Source: Hellea sp.
Lineage (GTDB): Bacteria > Pseudomonadota > Alphaproteobacteria > Caulobacterales > Maricaulaceae
Assembly (NCBI GenBank): GCA_013002305.1
Contig: JABDKG010000053.1
Span: forward strand, 62,001 to 126,000
DNA length: 64,000 nucleotides
Direction: 5' to 3'
A model generated the notes under the pieces. That model did no database searches. It was given only the letters and a program-made list of their open reading frames with translations, and was not told the origin of the DNA. The first letter of the stretch is position 1, and every line of letters starts with the position of its first letter. Shown here in pieces: positions 23,160-33,513 of this stretch. The position numbers and the translations under genes are program-made.

Positions 23160-24050
23160 CTAGCTCGCCACATCCGCGCGCATCATCTCCGCAATATCGC
23201 GAATCCCTTTGCGGGCGTCGGAGCTTGGAAACATAATAAAATCATGAGCATAGGCCGAAAATTTCTTGTGAATTAGCGACTCGCCTATCTCATTTAATCG
23301 TTTTTCCAGAGCGATCGACTCCTCATAGAGCATGTCCTTACCACCAGAGACAATTCGAACTGGCGGTAGGTCATTTAGAGACCCAAATAATGGGCTTATA
23401 CGCGCATCATTTGACGCGATATCGCCCCGAAACCTGTCAATGGCGCCGCCTATTACGCAGGCTTCGAGTAAGACTTCTTCTTTGTTGTGAGGATAATCGC
23501 TTTCGGTGCGGGACAAATCCAGCCAGCCAAACATGATATATAGCCCTACAATGTTGGCGATCGCTGGGTCGCGATCCTCTTCGGACAGTTGCTGCGCCAA
23601 TCTAAGCGCCATATGCGCGCCTGCACTATCCCCGGCTATAATGAATTTCGAATTTGGAAAGGCGGCCTGCGTGGCCTTAAAATGAGCTTTGATCCACGCC
23701 TGCATACCGATGGCGTCGGTTTCTGTCGGCATAGGATAGTCCGGAGCAATAGCAGGAAACTCCAATTCCTTTTGTAGATTGCCGATCATATCAAAATAGG
23801 GCTCGATCATACCAATTAGAAAGCCGCCGCCATGGCAGAAATAAAGAATTGGCTCGCCGTCTTTGGGCACTCCGTAACTATGCACGCGGAAATCCTGAAA
23901 CTTATCCGTGGCGATTTTGTATTTCTTTTGCTGTTTTTCTTTGGGATGCTGACGAATGACCCGACCATTCTCTAGCGCCATTTTCATCGGATTAGGTACC
24001 AAGCCTGTTCGATAAACGGCTAGAATGAATTTATGAATAAGTGAGGGCAT
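23160..24050 (-). CDS. Alpha/beta hydrolase (HSL-like esterase)
   Basis: HGGGFLIG oxyanion motif, GDSAGAHMAL nucleophile elbow, YAHDFIMFP. Confidence 0.87.
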   Translation of the reverse strand: MPSLIHKFILAVYRTGLVPNPMKMALENGRVIRQHPKEKQQKKYKIATDKFQDFRVHSYGVPKDGEPILYFCHGGGFLIGMIEPYFDMIGNLQKELEFPAIAPDYPMPTETDAIGMQAWIKAHFKATQAAFPNSKFIIAGDSAGAHMALRLAQQLSEEDRDPAIANIVGLYIMFGWLDLSRTESDYPHNKEEVLLEACVIGGAIDRFRGDIASNDARISPLFGSLNDLPPVRIVSGGKDMLYEESIALEKRLNEIGESLIHKKFSAYAHDFIMFPSSDARKGIRDIAEMMRADVAS

Positions 24051-24054
24051 TGAC

Positions 24055-25677
24055 CTAACGTAAGCTTTTTGCCTGCTCTCTCAATTGTTTTTTCTGAATT
24101 TTACCGGTGGCGGTTTTTGGCAGCTCTCCAAACACTACTTTTTTAGGACGTTTGAACCGCGCCATATTGTCTTTACAAAACTCAATCACCTCGGCTTCGT
24201 TCGTGTCGGCGCCCGGTGCAAGCTCAACAAATGCACATGGGACTTCGCCCCATTTTTCATCGGGCATGGCGACGACCGCCGCCATATCAACGGCAGGATG
24301 TTTGTAGAGCGTATTTTCGACCTCGACTGATGAGATGTTTTCTCCGCCGGATATAATGATATCTTTGGCCCGATCCTTCAGTTGAATATAGCCGTCCGGA
24401 TAAATGACGCCGAGGTCTCCGGATTGAAACCAGCCATCTTTGAAAGCTTCTTCGGTCGCTTTGTCGTCCTTAAGATAGCCCTTCATCAGCACATTACCGC
24501 GCATTACGATCTCGCCCATAGACTCGCCGTCATGAGGCACCGGATTGCCGTCCTCGCCGACAACTTTGGCCGCCTCAAGATTGGTAAATATAACGCCTTG
24601 GCGCGCATTGAGATCGGCTTGATCGGAAATGGATTTATTTTTCCATTCCTCCTGCGCGCAGGCTTGCAGCACATGGCCGTAGGTTTCAGTCAGGCCGTAA
24701 ACATGCATGATTTCGTAGTCCATATGGGCCATGGCTTCGAGCACGCTGGCGGGCGGCGGCGCGCCTGCCGTCATGGCTTTAACTGTATGTGTAAATCTGG
24801 GTTTCATATCCTCGGGCGCACTGGCGAGCATATTCATAATAATCGGCGCCCCGCCAAAATGCGTAATATTGTGCTTACCGGCCTGCTCGAAAAACTTCTC
24901 GGGAGAGAAGCTACGCAGACAAACAATCGTGCCGGCCATCAAGGTCATGGTCCAAGCGTGGCCCCAGCCATTACAATGAAACATCGGCACTGTATAAAGA
25001 TATCGCGGATGCATCGGCAGAGCCCAGCTCGCTACCGTCCCCATAGCCATCAAATAGGCGCCCCGGTGGTGATAGACTACGCCTTTGGGACGGCCTGTAG
25101 TGCCCGATGTGTAGTTTAGCGCCATAGCCTGCCATTCATCGGCAATCGGCTCGGGCTTATAATCGGGGCTCTGATCGCCAATAAATTCTTCGTAAGTCGT
25201 CGCGCTGCTCGGCATATCCGGCCTGGTATCCGCAGACGCGTCATCAACAATGATCACTTCCGGTTGGAGCTTACTGGTTTTCAGCGCTTCAACGACAACC
25301 GGATAGAGCTCCCGATCAGCAATGAAGAGCTGACTCTCACTATGATCGATGATGTAGGCGACGGTATCAGCATCGAGGCGCGTATTGATCGAGTTTAGCA
25401 CGCACCCCGACATTGGAACGCCAAACTGACATTCAAACATCTCGGGCGTGTTATGGAGTAGCACAGAAATTGTATCATTGCGCCCAAGACCGCGCGCATT
25501 AAGCGCTGACGCTAGCTGCAAACATCTGCCTCTCGATTCTGACCATGTATAGGAACGATCTTCATAAACCACGGCCTGCCGCTTCGGATAAATCGCGGCG
25601 GTGCGATCGAGAAAGCTCCCGACGGTAAGAGGTGCATAATTGGCAGCATTTTGGCCAAGCTGATCGTAGGCGTCCAT
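24055..25677 (-). CDS. AMP-dependent acyl-CoA synthetase (long-chain / DmdB-like clade not resolved)
   Basis: YTSGTTGRPKGVVYHHRG, GWFQSGDLGVIYPDGYIQLKDRAKDIIISGGENIS, KTATGKIQK. Confidence 0.9.
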   Translation of the reverse strand: MDAYDQLGQNAANYAPLTVGSFLDRTAAIYPKRQAVVYEDRSYTWSESRGRCLQLASALNARGLGRNDTISVLLHNTPEMFECQFGVPMSGCVLNSINTRLDADTVAYIIDHSESQLFIADRELYPVVVEALKTSKLQPEVIIVDDASADTRPDMPSSATTYEEFIGDQSPDYKPEPIADEWQAMALNYTSGTTGRPKGVVYHHRGAYLMAMGTVASWALPMHPRYLYTVPMFHCNGWGHAWTMTLMAGTIVCLRSFSPEKFFEQAGKHNITHFGGAPIIMNMLASAPEDMKPRFTHTVKAMTAGAPPPASVLEAMAHMDYEIMHVYGLTETYGHVLQACAQEEWKNKSISDQADLNARQGVIFTNLEAAKVVGEDGNPVPHDGESMGEIVMRGNVLMKGYLKDDKATEEAFKDGWFQSGDLGVIYPDGYIQLKDRAKDIIISGGENISSVEVENTLYKHPAVDMAAVVAMPDEKWGEVPCAFVELAPGADTNEAEVIEFCKDNMARFKRPKKVVFGELPKTATGKIQKKQLREQAKSLR

Positions 25678-25806
25678 TCATATATCCTTTTTCCATCGTT
25701 TCTGACAGGCCCGGGGAAATTAGGCAATATCGGGATCGGTAATTCACCGCTCTTAATAACTCTAATTGGTCTATCGAATGGTAGTGTTTCTGACTATGTC
25801 CGGCCC

Positions 25807-27057
25807 ATGCGATATAATGCGCTGCAGATTCTCAAACAGGGCCTGACAGGTCATAAAGGCTGGAAACCGGCTTGGCGTAAGGCCGAGCCTAAGTTTGACT
25901 ATGATATTATTATCGTGGGCGGCGGCGGTCATGGTCTAGCGACTGCCTATTACCTAGCCGAAAAATTTGAACAAAAACGGATCGCAGTCCTTGAAAAGGG
26001 CTGGATTGGCGGCGGTAATGTTGGCCGCAATACGACGATTATCCGCTCCAACTATATGCTCCACGAGAATGAAGGGTTTTATGAATTTTCGCTTCGCCTT
26101 TGGGAGAAGCAAGAAAAGGACCTGAATTATAACACCATGGTCTCGCAGCGCGGCGTGCTCAACCTCGCCCACACAGATCCGCAGCGCGATGCCTATGCCC
26201 GGCGCGGCAATGCCATGATCTTAAACGGCGCGGACGCAAAACTGCTGGATGTCGAAGGCGTACGTAAATTGTGCCCGTTCCTCAACTTTGACAATGCGCG
26301 GTTCCCGATACGCGGCGGTCTCTGGCAAAAGCGCGGCGGGACCGTTCGACATGACGCGGTAGCATGGGGCTATGCCCGTGCCGCTGATATGCGAGGTGTT
26401 GATATTATCGAAAACTGCGAAGTTACCGGGTTTGCTATCCAAAGCGGCATCTGCACTGGCGTTCAAACAACTCGCGGGCAAATCAAAGCTAAAAAAATAG
26501 GCGTAGCCGTCGCTGGATCGTCCTCCAAAGTTTTGACGATGGCGGGCATGCGTCTGCCGATGGAAAGCCACGTCCTTCAAGCTTTTGTCTCCGAAGGCCT
26601 GAAACCCACATTACAGGGCGTAATCACTTACGGTGCCGGGCATTTTTATGTCAGCCAGTCCGATAAAGGCGGGCTCGTCTTTGGCGGTGATATTGACGGC
26701 TATAATAGCTACGCCCAGCGCGGAAATCTCCCTGTTGTCGAAGATGTCTGCGAGGGCGGCGTTTCGCTTATGCCCATGATTGGCAAAGCGCGGCTCCTGC
26801 GGATGTGGGGCGGAAATGTTGACATGTCGATGGACGGGTCTCCTATTATCGACAAAACCCATATTGACGGACTCTATTTCAATGGCGGCTGGTGTTATGG
26901 CGGTTTTAAAGCAACCCCGGCTTCCGGCTATTGCTTTGCCGAGCTCATTGCGACAGATTCGCCTAACGACACCGCCAAAAATTTCCGAATGGATCGTTTC
27001 TCTCGCGGCCTGATGATCGATGAAAAAGGACAGGGCTGTCAGCCCAATCTCCACTAA
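25807..27057 (+). CDS. soxB: Sarcosine oxidase subunit beta
   Basis: DYDIIIVGGGGHGLATAYYLAE, GWIGGGNVGRNTTIIRSNY; start at MRYNALQILKQGL; followed by soxD, soxA, soxG. Confidence 0.95.
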   Translation: MRYNALQILKQGLTGHKGWKPAWRKAEPKFDYDIIIVGGGGHGLATAYYLAEKFEQKRIAVLEKGWIGGGNVGRNTTIIRSNYMLHENEGFYEFSLRLWEKQEKDLNYNTMVSQRGVLNLAHTDPQRDAYARRGNAMILNGADAKLLDVEGVRKLCPFLNFDNARFPIRGGLWQKRGGTVRHDAVAWGYARAADMRGVDIIENCEVTGFAIQSGICTGVQTTRGQIKAKKIGVAVAGSSSKVLTMAGMRLPMESHVLQAFVSEGLKPTLQGVITYGAGHFYVSQSDKGGLVFGGDIDGYNSYAQRGNLPVVEDVCEGGVSLMPMIGKARLLRMWGGNVDMSMDGSPIIDKTHIDGLYFNGGWCYGGFKATPASGYCFAELIATDSPNDTAKNFRMDRFSRGLMIDEKGQGCQPNLH

Positions 27058-27320
27058 TGATCATCAATCACCCACTCTTTGGCCCTCGGGACGCTGCAGA
27101 ATTTGTCTATCTCGGCGATGCGTCTTTGATGAACCGTCCCGACCCGAAAGCCGAAGACGCAATTCAGCAGTTTTACGAATACATGTATCTACGGGACAAT
27201 CCGGCGGGCGAGCATCGGGAACTTTGGTTTCATGAGCAAGGCGACCGGTCATGGTTGATAGTCACACGTAACACATTTACCCATGAAATCACCAAGGTCG
27301 AGCTTGCGAGGCAATCCTAA
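27057..27320 (+). CDS. soxD: Sarcosine oxidase subunit delta
   Basis: 87 aa; MIINHPLFGPRDAAEFVYLGDA..EYMYLRDNPAGEHRELWFHEQGDRSWLIVTRNT. Confidence 0.94.
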   Translation: MIINHPLFGPRDAAEFVYLGDASLMNRPDPKAEDAIQQFYEYMYLRDNPAGEHRELWFHEQGDRSWLIVTRNTFTHEITKVELARQS

Positions 27321-30148
27321 TGAGCCTTGTCGATAATTCCAAACCGCTCAATTTTTCCTTTGATGGCAAGTCCTTTAAAGGCTTTGAAGGCGACACGCTC
27401 GCCTCTGCATTACTTCGTAATAATGTCAGGCTTGTTGGTCGGTCCTTTAAATATCACCGGCCTCGCGGAATCATAGGCGCGGGCAGTGAAGAGCCAAATG
27501 CGCTCGCCGAAATTCATCAAGACGGCGTGATCGAGCCCAATCGCCGCGCGACTATGATAAAGCTATTCGATGGTTTGGCGGTCAAAAGCCAAAATGGCTC
27601 TCCAAGTCTGAACTTCGATATTCTGGCGATCAATGATCTTGTTTCCCCGTTCCTTTCCGCCGGGTTTTACTACAAAACCTTTATGTGGCCGAGGGTTTTT
27701 TGGGAGAAGGTTTACGAGCCTGCCATCCGCCGAGCTGCGGGGCTTGGACGTTTATCAACCAATCCAGATCCAGATAGTTATGACAAAGGCTTCCTCCACT
27801 GCGATACGCTGATCATCGGCGCGGGCGCGGCGGGGTTGCAGGCGGCGTTGATCGCTGGACGTGCCGGCGCGCGCGTTATTCTCGCCGATGAAGATTTTCA
27901 GATGGGAGGGCGACTGCTTTCCGACCCCCAATTAATTGATGGAATCTGCGGCCAGGGATGGGCCGAGCAAACTATTGCCGAGCTACATACCCTGCCCAAT
28001 GTAAGGCTTTTACCGCGCACAACGGTTTATGGACAATATGACCATGGCATTTACGGGGCACTGGAAACCAGAACCGATAAAATCGGCGCACCGGGAGCTC
28101 GGCAGGTTCTTTGGCGGATCTATAGCCAAAACGCCATTCTGGCAGCAGGCGCAATCGAACGACCGATCGCGTTTGCCAATAATGACCGGCCCGGCATTAT
28201 GCTGGCCAGCGCCATGCGAACCTATGAAAACCGCTTTGGCATTGATTTCGGCGACTATCCGGTCCTGACCAATAACAACAGCACGAAGCGCAATCACGCT
28301 GCCTCCCGCATTGATACGCGCGACGCCCAATGGGTCAGCGATACGCGGGGACGCAAAGGTCTCAATTCTGTTTCCCTGAATTCCGGACAAAACATTGAAA
28401 CCGATTGGCTCGGCGTTAGCGGCGGGTGGAACCCCAATTTGCACCTGACGTGCCACAAGCGCAGCCGCCCCAAATGGGATGAAACCAAAGCCTGTTTTGT
28501 GCCAGATATCAATACGTTACCAGAAAATATGCAAGTAATCGGAGCGGCCAATGGTGAGTTTTCGACATATGAAGCCTTTGCGTCAGCTAAGTCAGCTTGC
28601 GCGTCCCTTGGGCACAAATCCGGCAAACCACCAAAAGCCGAAGACACGCCGCTCTCGATCAATGCATTCTGGCATGTGAAGGGTAAGAAACGAGCTTGGG
28701 TAGACTTCCAAAACGATGTCACGTCGAAAGACATCACCCTCGCCCATCAAGAAGGTTTTTCTTCGGTTGAACACGTCAAGCGCTACACCACTCTCGGCAT
28801 GGCGACGGATCAGGGCCGGACATCTAATGTTGTCGGTCTGGCTATTCTCGCGGACGCGCGCGGGCAGAGCATTCCGGAAACCGGCACAACGATATTTCGT
28901 CCGCCCTATGCGCCCGTTCCCATCGGTGCTTTTGCGGGACCACACAAAGGACAGCATTTCAAACAGACCCGTTTGACGCCAAGCCACAAATACGCCGCTG
29001 AACAAGGTGCGGCCTTTGTTGAAACCGGCTATTGGAAACGAGCGCAGTGGTTTGCCAGAAACGGCGAGCAAGGATGGCGGGATAGTGTCGATCGTGAAGT
29101 CATCACGACGCGCAGCTCAGTCGGCATTTGCGACGTCTCAACGCTCGGTAAAATAGATGTTCAAGGCAGAGATGCGGGCGCCTTCCTCAACAAGGTCTAT
29201 GTCAATTCGTTTAAGCTACTTAAGCCGGGTAAGTGCCGCTATGGCCTGATGCTGCGTGAAGATGGTATTGCCATGGATGACGGGACGTCAGCCCGGTTCT
29301 CTGACACACATTATGTTATGACAACAACGACCGCGAATGCGGGCCTGGTTTATCGCCATCTCGAATTTGCGCGGCAATGCCTTTTCCCGGATATGGATGT
29401 GCACCTTATCTCGACAACGGAGCAATGGGCACAATACTCCGTCGCTGGCCCCAATGCCCGCAAGCTCCTTCAAAAAATAGTCGATCAAGAATATGACATA
29501 TCTAACGAAGCCTTCCCCTATATGGCTTGCGGTAAAGTCACAGTCTGCGGCGGCACGCGGGCGCGGTTGTTTCGTCTCTCTTTCTCCGGTGAATTGGCCT
29601 ACGAAATTGCAGTCCCGACCCGTTACGGCGATGCGCTCATCCGCGCCATCTTGGAAGCGGGCGAGGAATTTGGCGCCTGCATGTATGGCACAGAAGCGCT
29701 CGGCGTTATGCGGATCGAAAAAGGTCACGCGGCGGGCAATGAGCTGAACGGCACGACCACCGCGCTTCATCTTGGACTTGGAGGCTTTGTGTCCAAGAAG
29801 AAAGACTGTATCGGCAAGGTTTTGTCACAACGCGAAGGCCTGGTCGCTGAAGATGGATTGCGCCTCGTCGGTTTCATCGCTGTTGACTCCAAAGACCAGA
29901 TCACTAACGGCGCGCATTTCATCAATATAGGTGATCCCAAAGACGCCGCTCATGATCAGGGCTATATGAGCTCCGTCGCCTATTCACCAGAACTTGGCCA
30001 TTATGTTGGGTTAGGCTTCATCAAGGGAGGCGATAAGCGTAAGGGCGAAGAGGTCATGGCCGTTGATTTTGTCCGCGACAACCATATCAATGTCCGTATC
30101 GTCAGCCCGCATTTCGTAGACCCAGATGGAGATCGCCTCCGTGTCTAA
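27320..30148 (+). CDS. soxA: Sarcosine oxidase subunit alpha
   Basis: 942 aa; N-term 2Fe-2S-like fold FEGDTLASALLRNNVRLVGRSFKYHRPRGI, FAD GAGAAGLQAAL, C-term GcvT domain (IEKGHAAGNELNGTTT). Confidence 0.95.
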   Translation: MSLVDNSKPLNFSFDGKSFKGFEGDTLASALLRNNVRLVGRSFKYHRPRGIIGAGSEEPNALAEIHQDGVIEPNRRATMIKLFDGLAVKSQNGSPSLNFDILAINDLVSPFLSAGFYYKTFMWPRVFWEKVYEPAIRRAAGLGRLSTNPDPDSYDKGFLHCDTLIIGAGAAGLQAALIAGRAGARVILADEDFQMGGRLLSDPQLIDGICGQGWAEQTIAELHTLPNVRLLPRTTVYGQYDHGIYGALETRTDKIGAPGARQVLWRIYSQNAILAAGAIERPIAFANNDRPGIMLASAMRTYENRFGIDFGDYPVLTNNNSTKRNHAASRIDTRDAQWVSDTRGRKGLNSVSLNSGQNIETDWLGVSGGWNPNLHLTCHKRSRPKWDETKACFVPDINTLPENMQVIGAANGEFSTYEAFASAKSACASLGHKSGKPPKAEDTPLSINAFWHVKGKKRAWVDFQNDVTSKDITLAHQEGFSSVEHVKRYTTLGMATDQGRTSNVVGLAILADARGQSIPETGTTIFRPPYAPVPIGAFAGPHKGQHFKQTRLTPSHKYAAEQGAAFVETGYWKRAQWFARNGEQGWRDSVDREVITTRSSVGICDVSTLGKIDVQGRDAGAFLNKVYVNSFKLLKPGKCRYGLMLREDGIAMDDGTSARFSDTHYVMTTTTANAGLVYRHLEFARQCLFPDMDVHLISTTEQWAQYSVAGPNARKLLQKIVDQEYDISNEAFPYMACGKVTVCGGTRARLFRLSFSGELAYEIAVPTRYGDALIRAILEAGEEFGACMYGTEALGVMRIEKGHAAGNELNGTTTALHLGLGGFVSKKKDCIGKVLSQREGLVAEDGLRLVGFIAVDSKDQITNGAHFINIGDPKDAAHDQGYMSSVAYSPELGHYVGLGFIKGGDKRKGEEVMAVDFVRDNHINVRIVSPHFVDPDGDRLRV

Positions 30149-30692
30149 GCTAAAACCCAATACGCCCTTTGACGGCTATGCTCGTGAGTTCGATGGCCTA
30201 AACATCAGCCATCCATCCGGCTTCGAAATCGCCTCATTGGCTGTTGCCAATGGCGAATATAAGGCGTTCGCAAAATCGTTCAAAAAAACCTACGGAAATA
30301 CCCTGCCCGAACCCGGAACATGGAACGAACTCAAAAACGGCAAAACCCTGTGGACCGGACAAAATCAATACTTTCTCTTGCAATACGTCGAAGATGATCG
30401 GCTCGACGAAACGCTAGCGGGCAAATTTGACGGCGAAGCTTATGCCACTCTACAAACGGACGGATGGGCCGCGTTAGATGTCTCCGGCGAGCGAGTTCAC
30501 GAAGTCCTGGAGCGGTTTGTTCCTCTTGATTTGCGCAGCAAGGAGGTTGGGTTCGGGGCGAGAACCACCGCTCACCACATGAGCGTGATTGTATTAAAAA
30601 CTGACAATGACGCCTATCATCTTTTCACACCCGCCAGTTCTTCGGCTGGGTTTCTAGACGCCTTTGAACATGTTATTGGCAATATATTATGA
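30126..30692 (+). CDS. soxG: Sarcosine oxidase subunit gamma
   Basis: Position after soxBDA; pattern TDGWAALDVSGERVHEVLERFVPLDL; start may be internal (GTG, SKLKPN). Confidence 0.83.
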   Translation: MEIASVSKLKPNTPFDGYAREFDGLNISHPSGFEIASLAVANGEYKAFAKSFKKTYGNTLPEPGTWNELKNGKTLWTGQNQYFLLQYVEDDRLDETLAGKFDGEAYATLQTDGWAALDVSGERVHEVLERFVPLDLRSKEVGFGARTTAHHMSVIVLKTDNDAYHLFTPASSSAGFLDAFEHVIGNIL

Positions 30693-31063
30693 GCCGCAAA
30701 GTCCTCTACGTCATTGGCGCCATTGCTGTCTTGACCGGTATTTTCATTTTTGTCCGGCCACATCATTTCTACGACATGGTTCCTGGCCTGGATTTGATGG
30801 GACCGTTTAGCATTCACTTCATCCGGGATGTCGGCCTCGCCTATATCGCCAGCGGCGCCGTGATGGTCTGGGGCGCGCATCATTATAGTCGGCCTGCCGC
30901 AATTTCAGGCGCCCTATGGCCGTTTTTACATGCGCTATTCCACGTTCAAATTTGGGCGTACCGCGGATTTCCATTTGATGAGATATTCTTCGTCAATTTG
31001 ATTGGGGTTATTCTGGTAGCGTTTGTCGGGCTTTGGGCGGCGTTGAGATTACGGGCGGCATAA
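30689..31063 (+). CDS. Small 4-TM hypothetical membrane protein, co-directional with soxBDAG
   Basis: 124 aa hydrophobic; start overlaps soxG stop by 4 nt. Confidence 0.65.
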   Translation: MSRKVLYVIGAIAVLTGIFIFVRPHHFYDMVPGLDLMGPFSIHFIRDVGLAYIASGAVMVWGAHHYSRPAAISGALWPFLHALFHVQIWAYRGFPFDEIFFVNLIGVILVAFVGLWAALRLRAA

Positions 31064-31094
31064 TCAGTGAATTCTAAAACGATCAAAAAGCTCT

Positions 31095-31198
31095 GTCATC
31101 CCGTGCTTGACTCGGGACCTCGCCGATGAGGCATAAAGGCAGGCACGCCGAATTCAAAAACCAAGTTATGAGAGGTCCCGGGTCAAGCCCGGGATGAC
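31095..31198. repeat. Imperfect inverted repeat in convergent intergenic region (alphaproteobacterial palindromic-unit type)
   Basis: Arms GTCATCCCGTGCTTGACTCGGGACCT (31095-31120) and AGGTCCCGGGTCAAGCCCGGGATGAC (31173-31198), 52-nt spacer. Confidence 0.88.
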
Positions 31199-31206
31199 AA
31201 AAGGGT

Positions 31207-33504
31207 TTAATTCCGAATTGACTTACCGTGATCCAACAGCCCAACAATCCGTTCCTGCGTGGCGGCAGTTTTGGCCAATGTCAAAAACGCCCGACGTTCG
31301 GCTTCCAACAAATCTTGCTCTGTCCGCTTAGTACCCGGTTCAATTTCACCACCGGTCAATATCCGCGCAAACTCCGTCGAAACAACGGCATCATGCGGGA
31401 AGAGCTTGCCCTTGGCGACCATCTCATTGGCCCATTTGACCATTTTTTCGAACATGGGTTTTCCGGACATTTCGAGCGGTGGACGATCAAATTCTACCTG
31501 TTCTGACCCATCTTTGACCGCTGCCATCGCTTCCGTGAACAGGCGGTCGCGGTTGTTGACGTAGCGGTCATTGGGGCGAAGCATGGCCATATCGCGCGCG
31601 AGTACGGGTGAGCTGGCGGTTTTACCGTAACCGAGCGCCATAAAGGCTTCCCAAGCGGCCGCTTCCATGTCGCACTCTTTGGCCGTAAGCCAACGATAAA
31701 GCGTTTCTTTACAGCCGCCCCCGCCGGGTATTAGGCCAACGCCGGATTCAACCAATCCCATACTGGAATTGGCGTGGCAAATGACTTGTTTTGCATGCAG
31801 CACGACCTCAAAACCGCCGCCGAGCGACAGACCGACCGGCGCAGCGACAACCCGGAACTTTGCGTTTGCCATTTTAAGGCCTGTTTGCTGGAAATGATCA
31901 AGGAATTTGTCCATCCCGTCCCAATCTTCGGCTTCAAAGAATGAGCGCACTTCGCGCAGGTCGGCTCCGCAGGAGAAATGCTGCGCGTCATTGTGGACAA
32001 TTAACCCTTCAAGGCCTGTGTCAGCGACATGATCCAAGGCGCGGTCGAGGATCTGCATAGATTGAGACCCAAGCGCGTTGGCCTTGGAGTGGAACTCGAC
32101 CAGAGCGACGCCGTCGACTTCATAAGCGCTAGCAGCATCGTTTTCAAAAATCGGCGTCAGAGTTTTCTTGCGATCATTAAACCGAATCGTTCCGTCTGGC
32201 CGCTTGATCGGCGCGGTATTGCCGCCAAAAACCAAAGAAGACAGCTCACCATCGGTTTGGTAAAAACTTTTTCCTGCGGCCTGGCGCAAATAGTCTGGAA
32301 TATCACGCTGCTCTTTTTCGAGACGCTCGATCAAGTAATCCACCCCAATATCGTCCATCAACTCGAACGGACCTTTGATCCAGTTATAGCCCATTTTCAT
32401 GGCTTCATCGACGGCAACCGGTGTCTTGCCGACTTCAGGGATGAGCCCAGCAGCATAGACCAGAACACGCGACATGACTTGCCAAGCATAGTCACCATAG
32501 CGGCCATCATCTTCAAGGATATGGATGATGCCGTCTTTCTCAGCTTTGTTGGCGGGCGCGTGACTAAAGGCGTTGACGGATTCGTAATCGCCCGTTTTTA
32601 GGTTGATAACCTGCTTTTCACCGTCCTTGGTTCGGTAGAACCCCTGCCCGGATTTGCGGCCACGCTGACCGTTCTCGATCATCTCGGCCATGAGAGGCAG
32701 TTTGGTGCGAAAGGTATGAAAGTCATCACCTTCAGGCAGAATGCTGACGAGGCTGGCCGCGACGTCTGACATGAGGTCGATCCCGATCAGATCATAAAGT
32801 CCGAATACACCTGTTTTGGGGATGCCCATCGGGCGACCAAAAATTCCGTCGGCCTCAACCGGCGACAGGCCCATATCATTCGCAACATGAAGCGCAGTTT
32901 GGATGGCATAACAGCCAACGCGGTTGCCGAGAAATCCGGGTGTGTCTTTACAGGGCACGACGCCCTTCCCGAGTTCGCGGTCACAAAATTCATGAAGCTG
33001 CGCCATAATAGCCGGGTCGGTATCTTCACCCGCAACCAATTCCAGCAATGGCATAAACCGTACCGGATTAAAGAAATGTGTGATCGCAAAGTGCTTGCGA
33101 AATGCGAGCGGCATATCTTCGACGAGCAGTTTGATCGGGATAGTCGACGTATTGGAGCTGATAATTGCCTTGTCATGGCAAACATCGTCCAGTTTTTTGT
33201 AAAGGTCTTTCTTCAGATCGAGGCGCTCGAGGATAGCTTCTGCAATCCAATCGCATTCCGCTAACTTGTCAAAATCATCCCGAATATTCCCAACTGTGAT
33301 TAACTCGCCCGCTTCTGGACTTAGAACGCCCGGATTATTGGGGTTAGTCACACGGTCCTTGCCGCGCTGCGCTAACGCATTGACGTCATCGCCCTCGCGC
33401 GGCAGGTCAAGCAAGAGAACTTCAATACCAGCATTAGCGACCTGTCCGGCAATACCCGCGCCCATGGTCCCTGCGCCGATAACGGCGGCTTTCTTAATGG
33501 TCAT
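31207..33504 (-). CDS. Bifunctional 3-hydroxyacyl-CoA dehydrogenase / enoyl-CoA hydratase (FadB/FadJ-like)
   Basis: N-term AAVIGAGTMGAGIAGQVANAG, SSNTSTIPI, HFFNPVRFMPLLELV; C-term crotonase-like segment with SLGGGFEVVLHA, GLIPGGGGCKETL. Confidence 0.92.
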   Translation of the reverse strand: MTIKKAAVIGAGTMGAGIAGQVANAGIEVLLLDLPREGDDVNALAQRGKDRVTNPNNPGVLSPEAGELITVGNIRDDFDKLAECDWIAEAILERLDLKKDLYKKLDDVCHDKAIISSNTSTIPIKLLVEDMPLAFRKHFAITHFFNPVRFMPLLELVAGEDTDPAIMAQLHEFCDRELGKGVVPCKDTPGFLGNRVGCYAIQTALHVANDMGLSPVEADGIFGRPMGIPKTGVFGLYDLIGIDLMSDVAASLVSILPEGDDFHTFRTKLPLMAEMIENGQRGRKSGQGFYRTKDGEKQVINLKTGDYESVNAFSHAPANKAEKDGIIHILEDDGRYGDYAWQVMSRVLVYAAGLIPEVGKTPVAVDEAMKMGYNWIKGPFELMDDIGVDYLIERLEKEQRDIPDYLRQAAGKSFYQTDGELSSLVFGGNTAPIKRPDGTIRFNDRKKTLTPIFENDAASAYEVDGVALVEFHSKANALGSQSMQILDRALDHVADTGLEGLIVHNDAQHFSCGADLREVRSFFEAEDWDGMDKFLDHFQQTGLKMANAKFRVVAAPVGLSLGGGFEVVLHAKQVICHANSSMGLVESGVGLIPGGGGCKETLYRWLTAKECDMEAAAWEAFMALGYGKTASSPVLARDMAMLRPNDRYVNNRDRLFTEAMAAVKDGSEQVEFDRPPLEMSGKPMFEKMVKWANEMVAKGKLFPHDAVVSTEFARILTGGEIEPGTKRTEQDLLEAERRAFLTLAKTAATQERIVGLLDHGKSIRN

Positions 33505-33513
33505 GGCAATCTC

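Noticed and set aside
24382-25119. 245-aa + strand ORF opposite the acyl-CoA synthetase
   Set aside because: Antisense shadow ORF over a conserved ligase; low-complexity His/Arg-rich translation.
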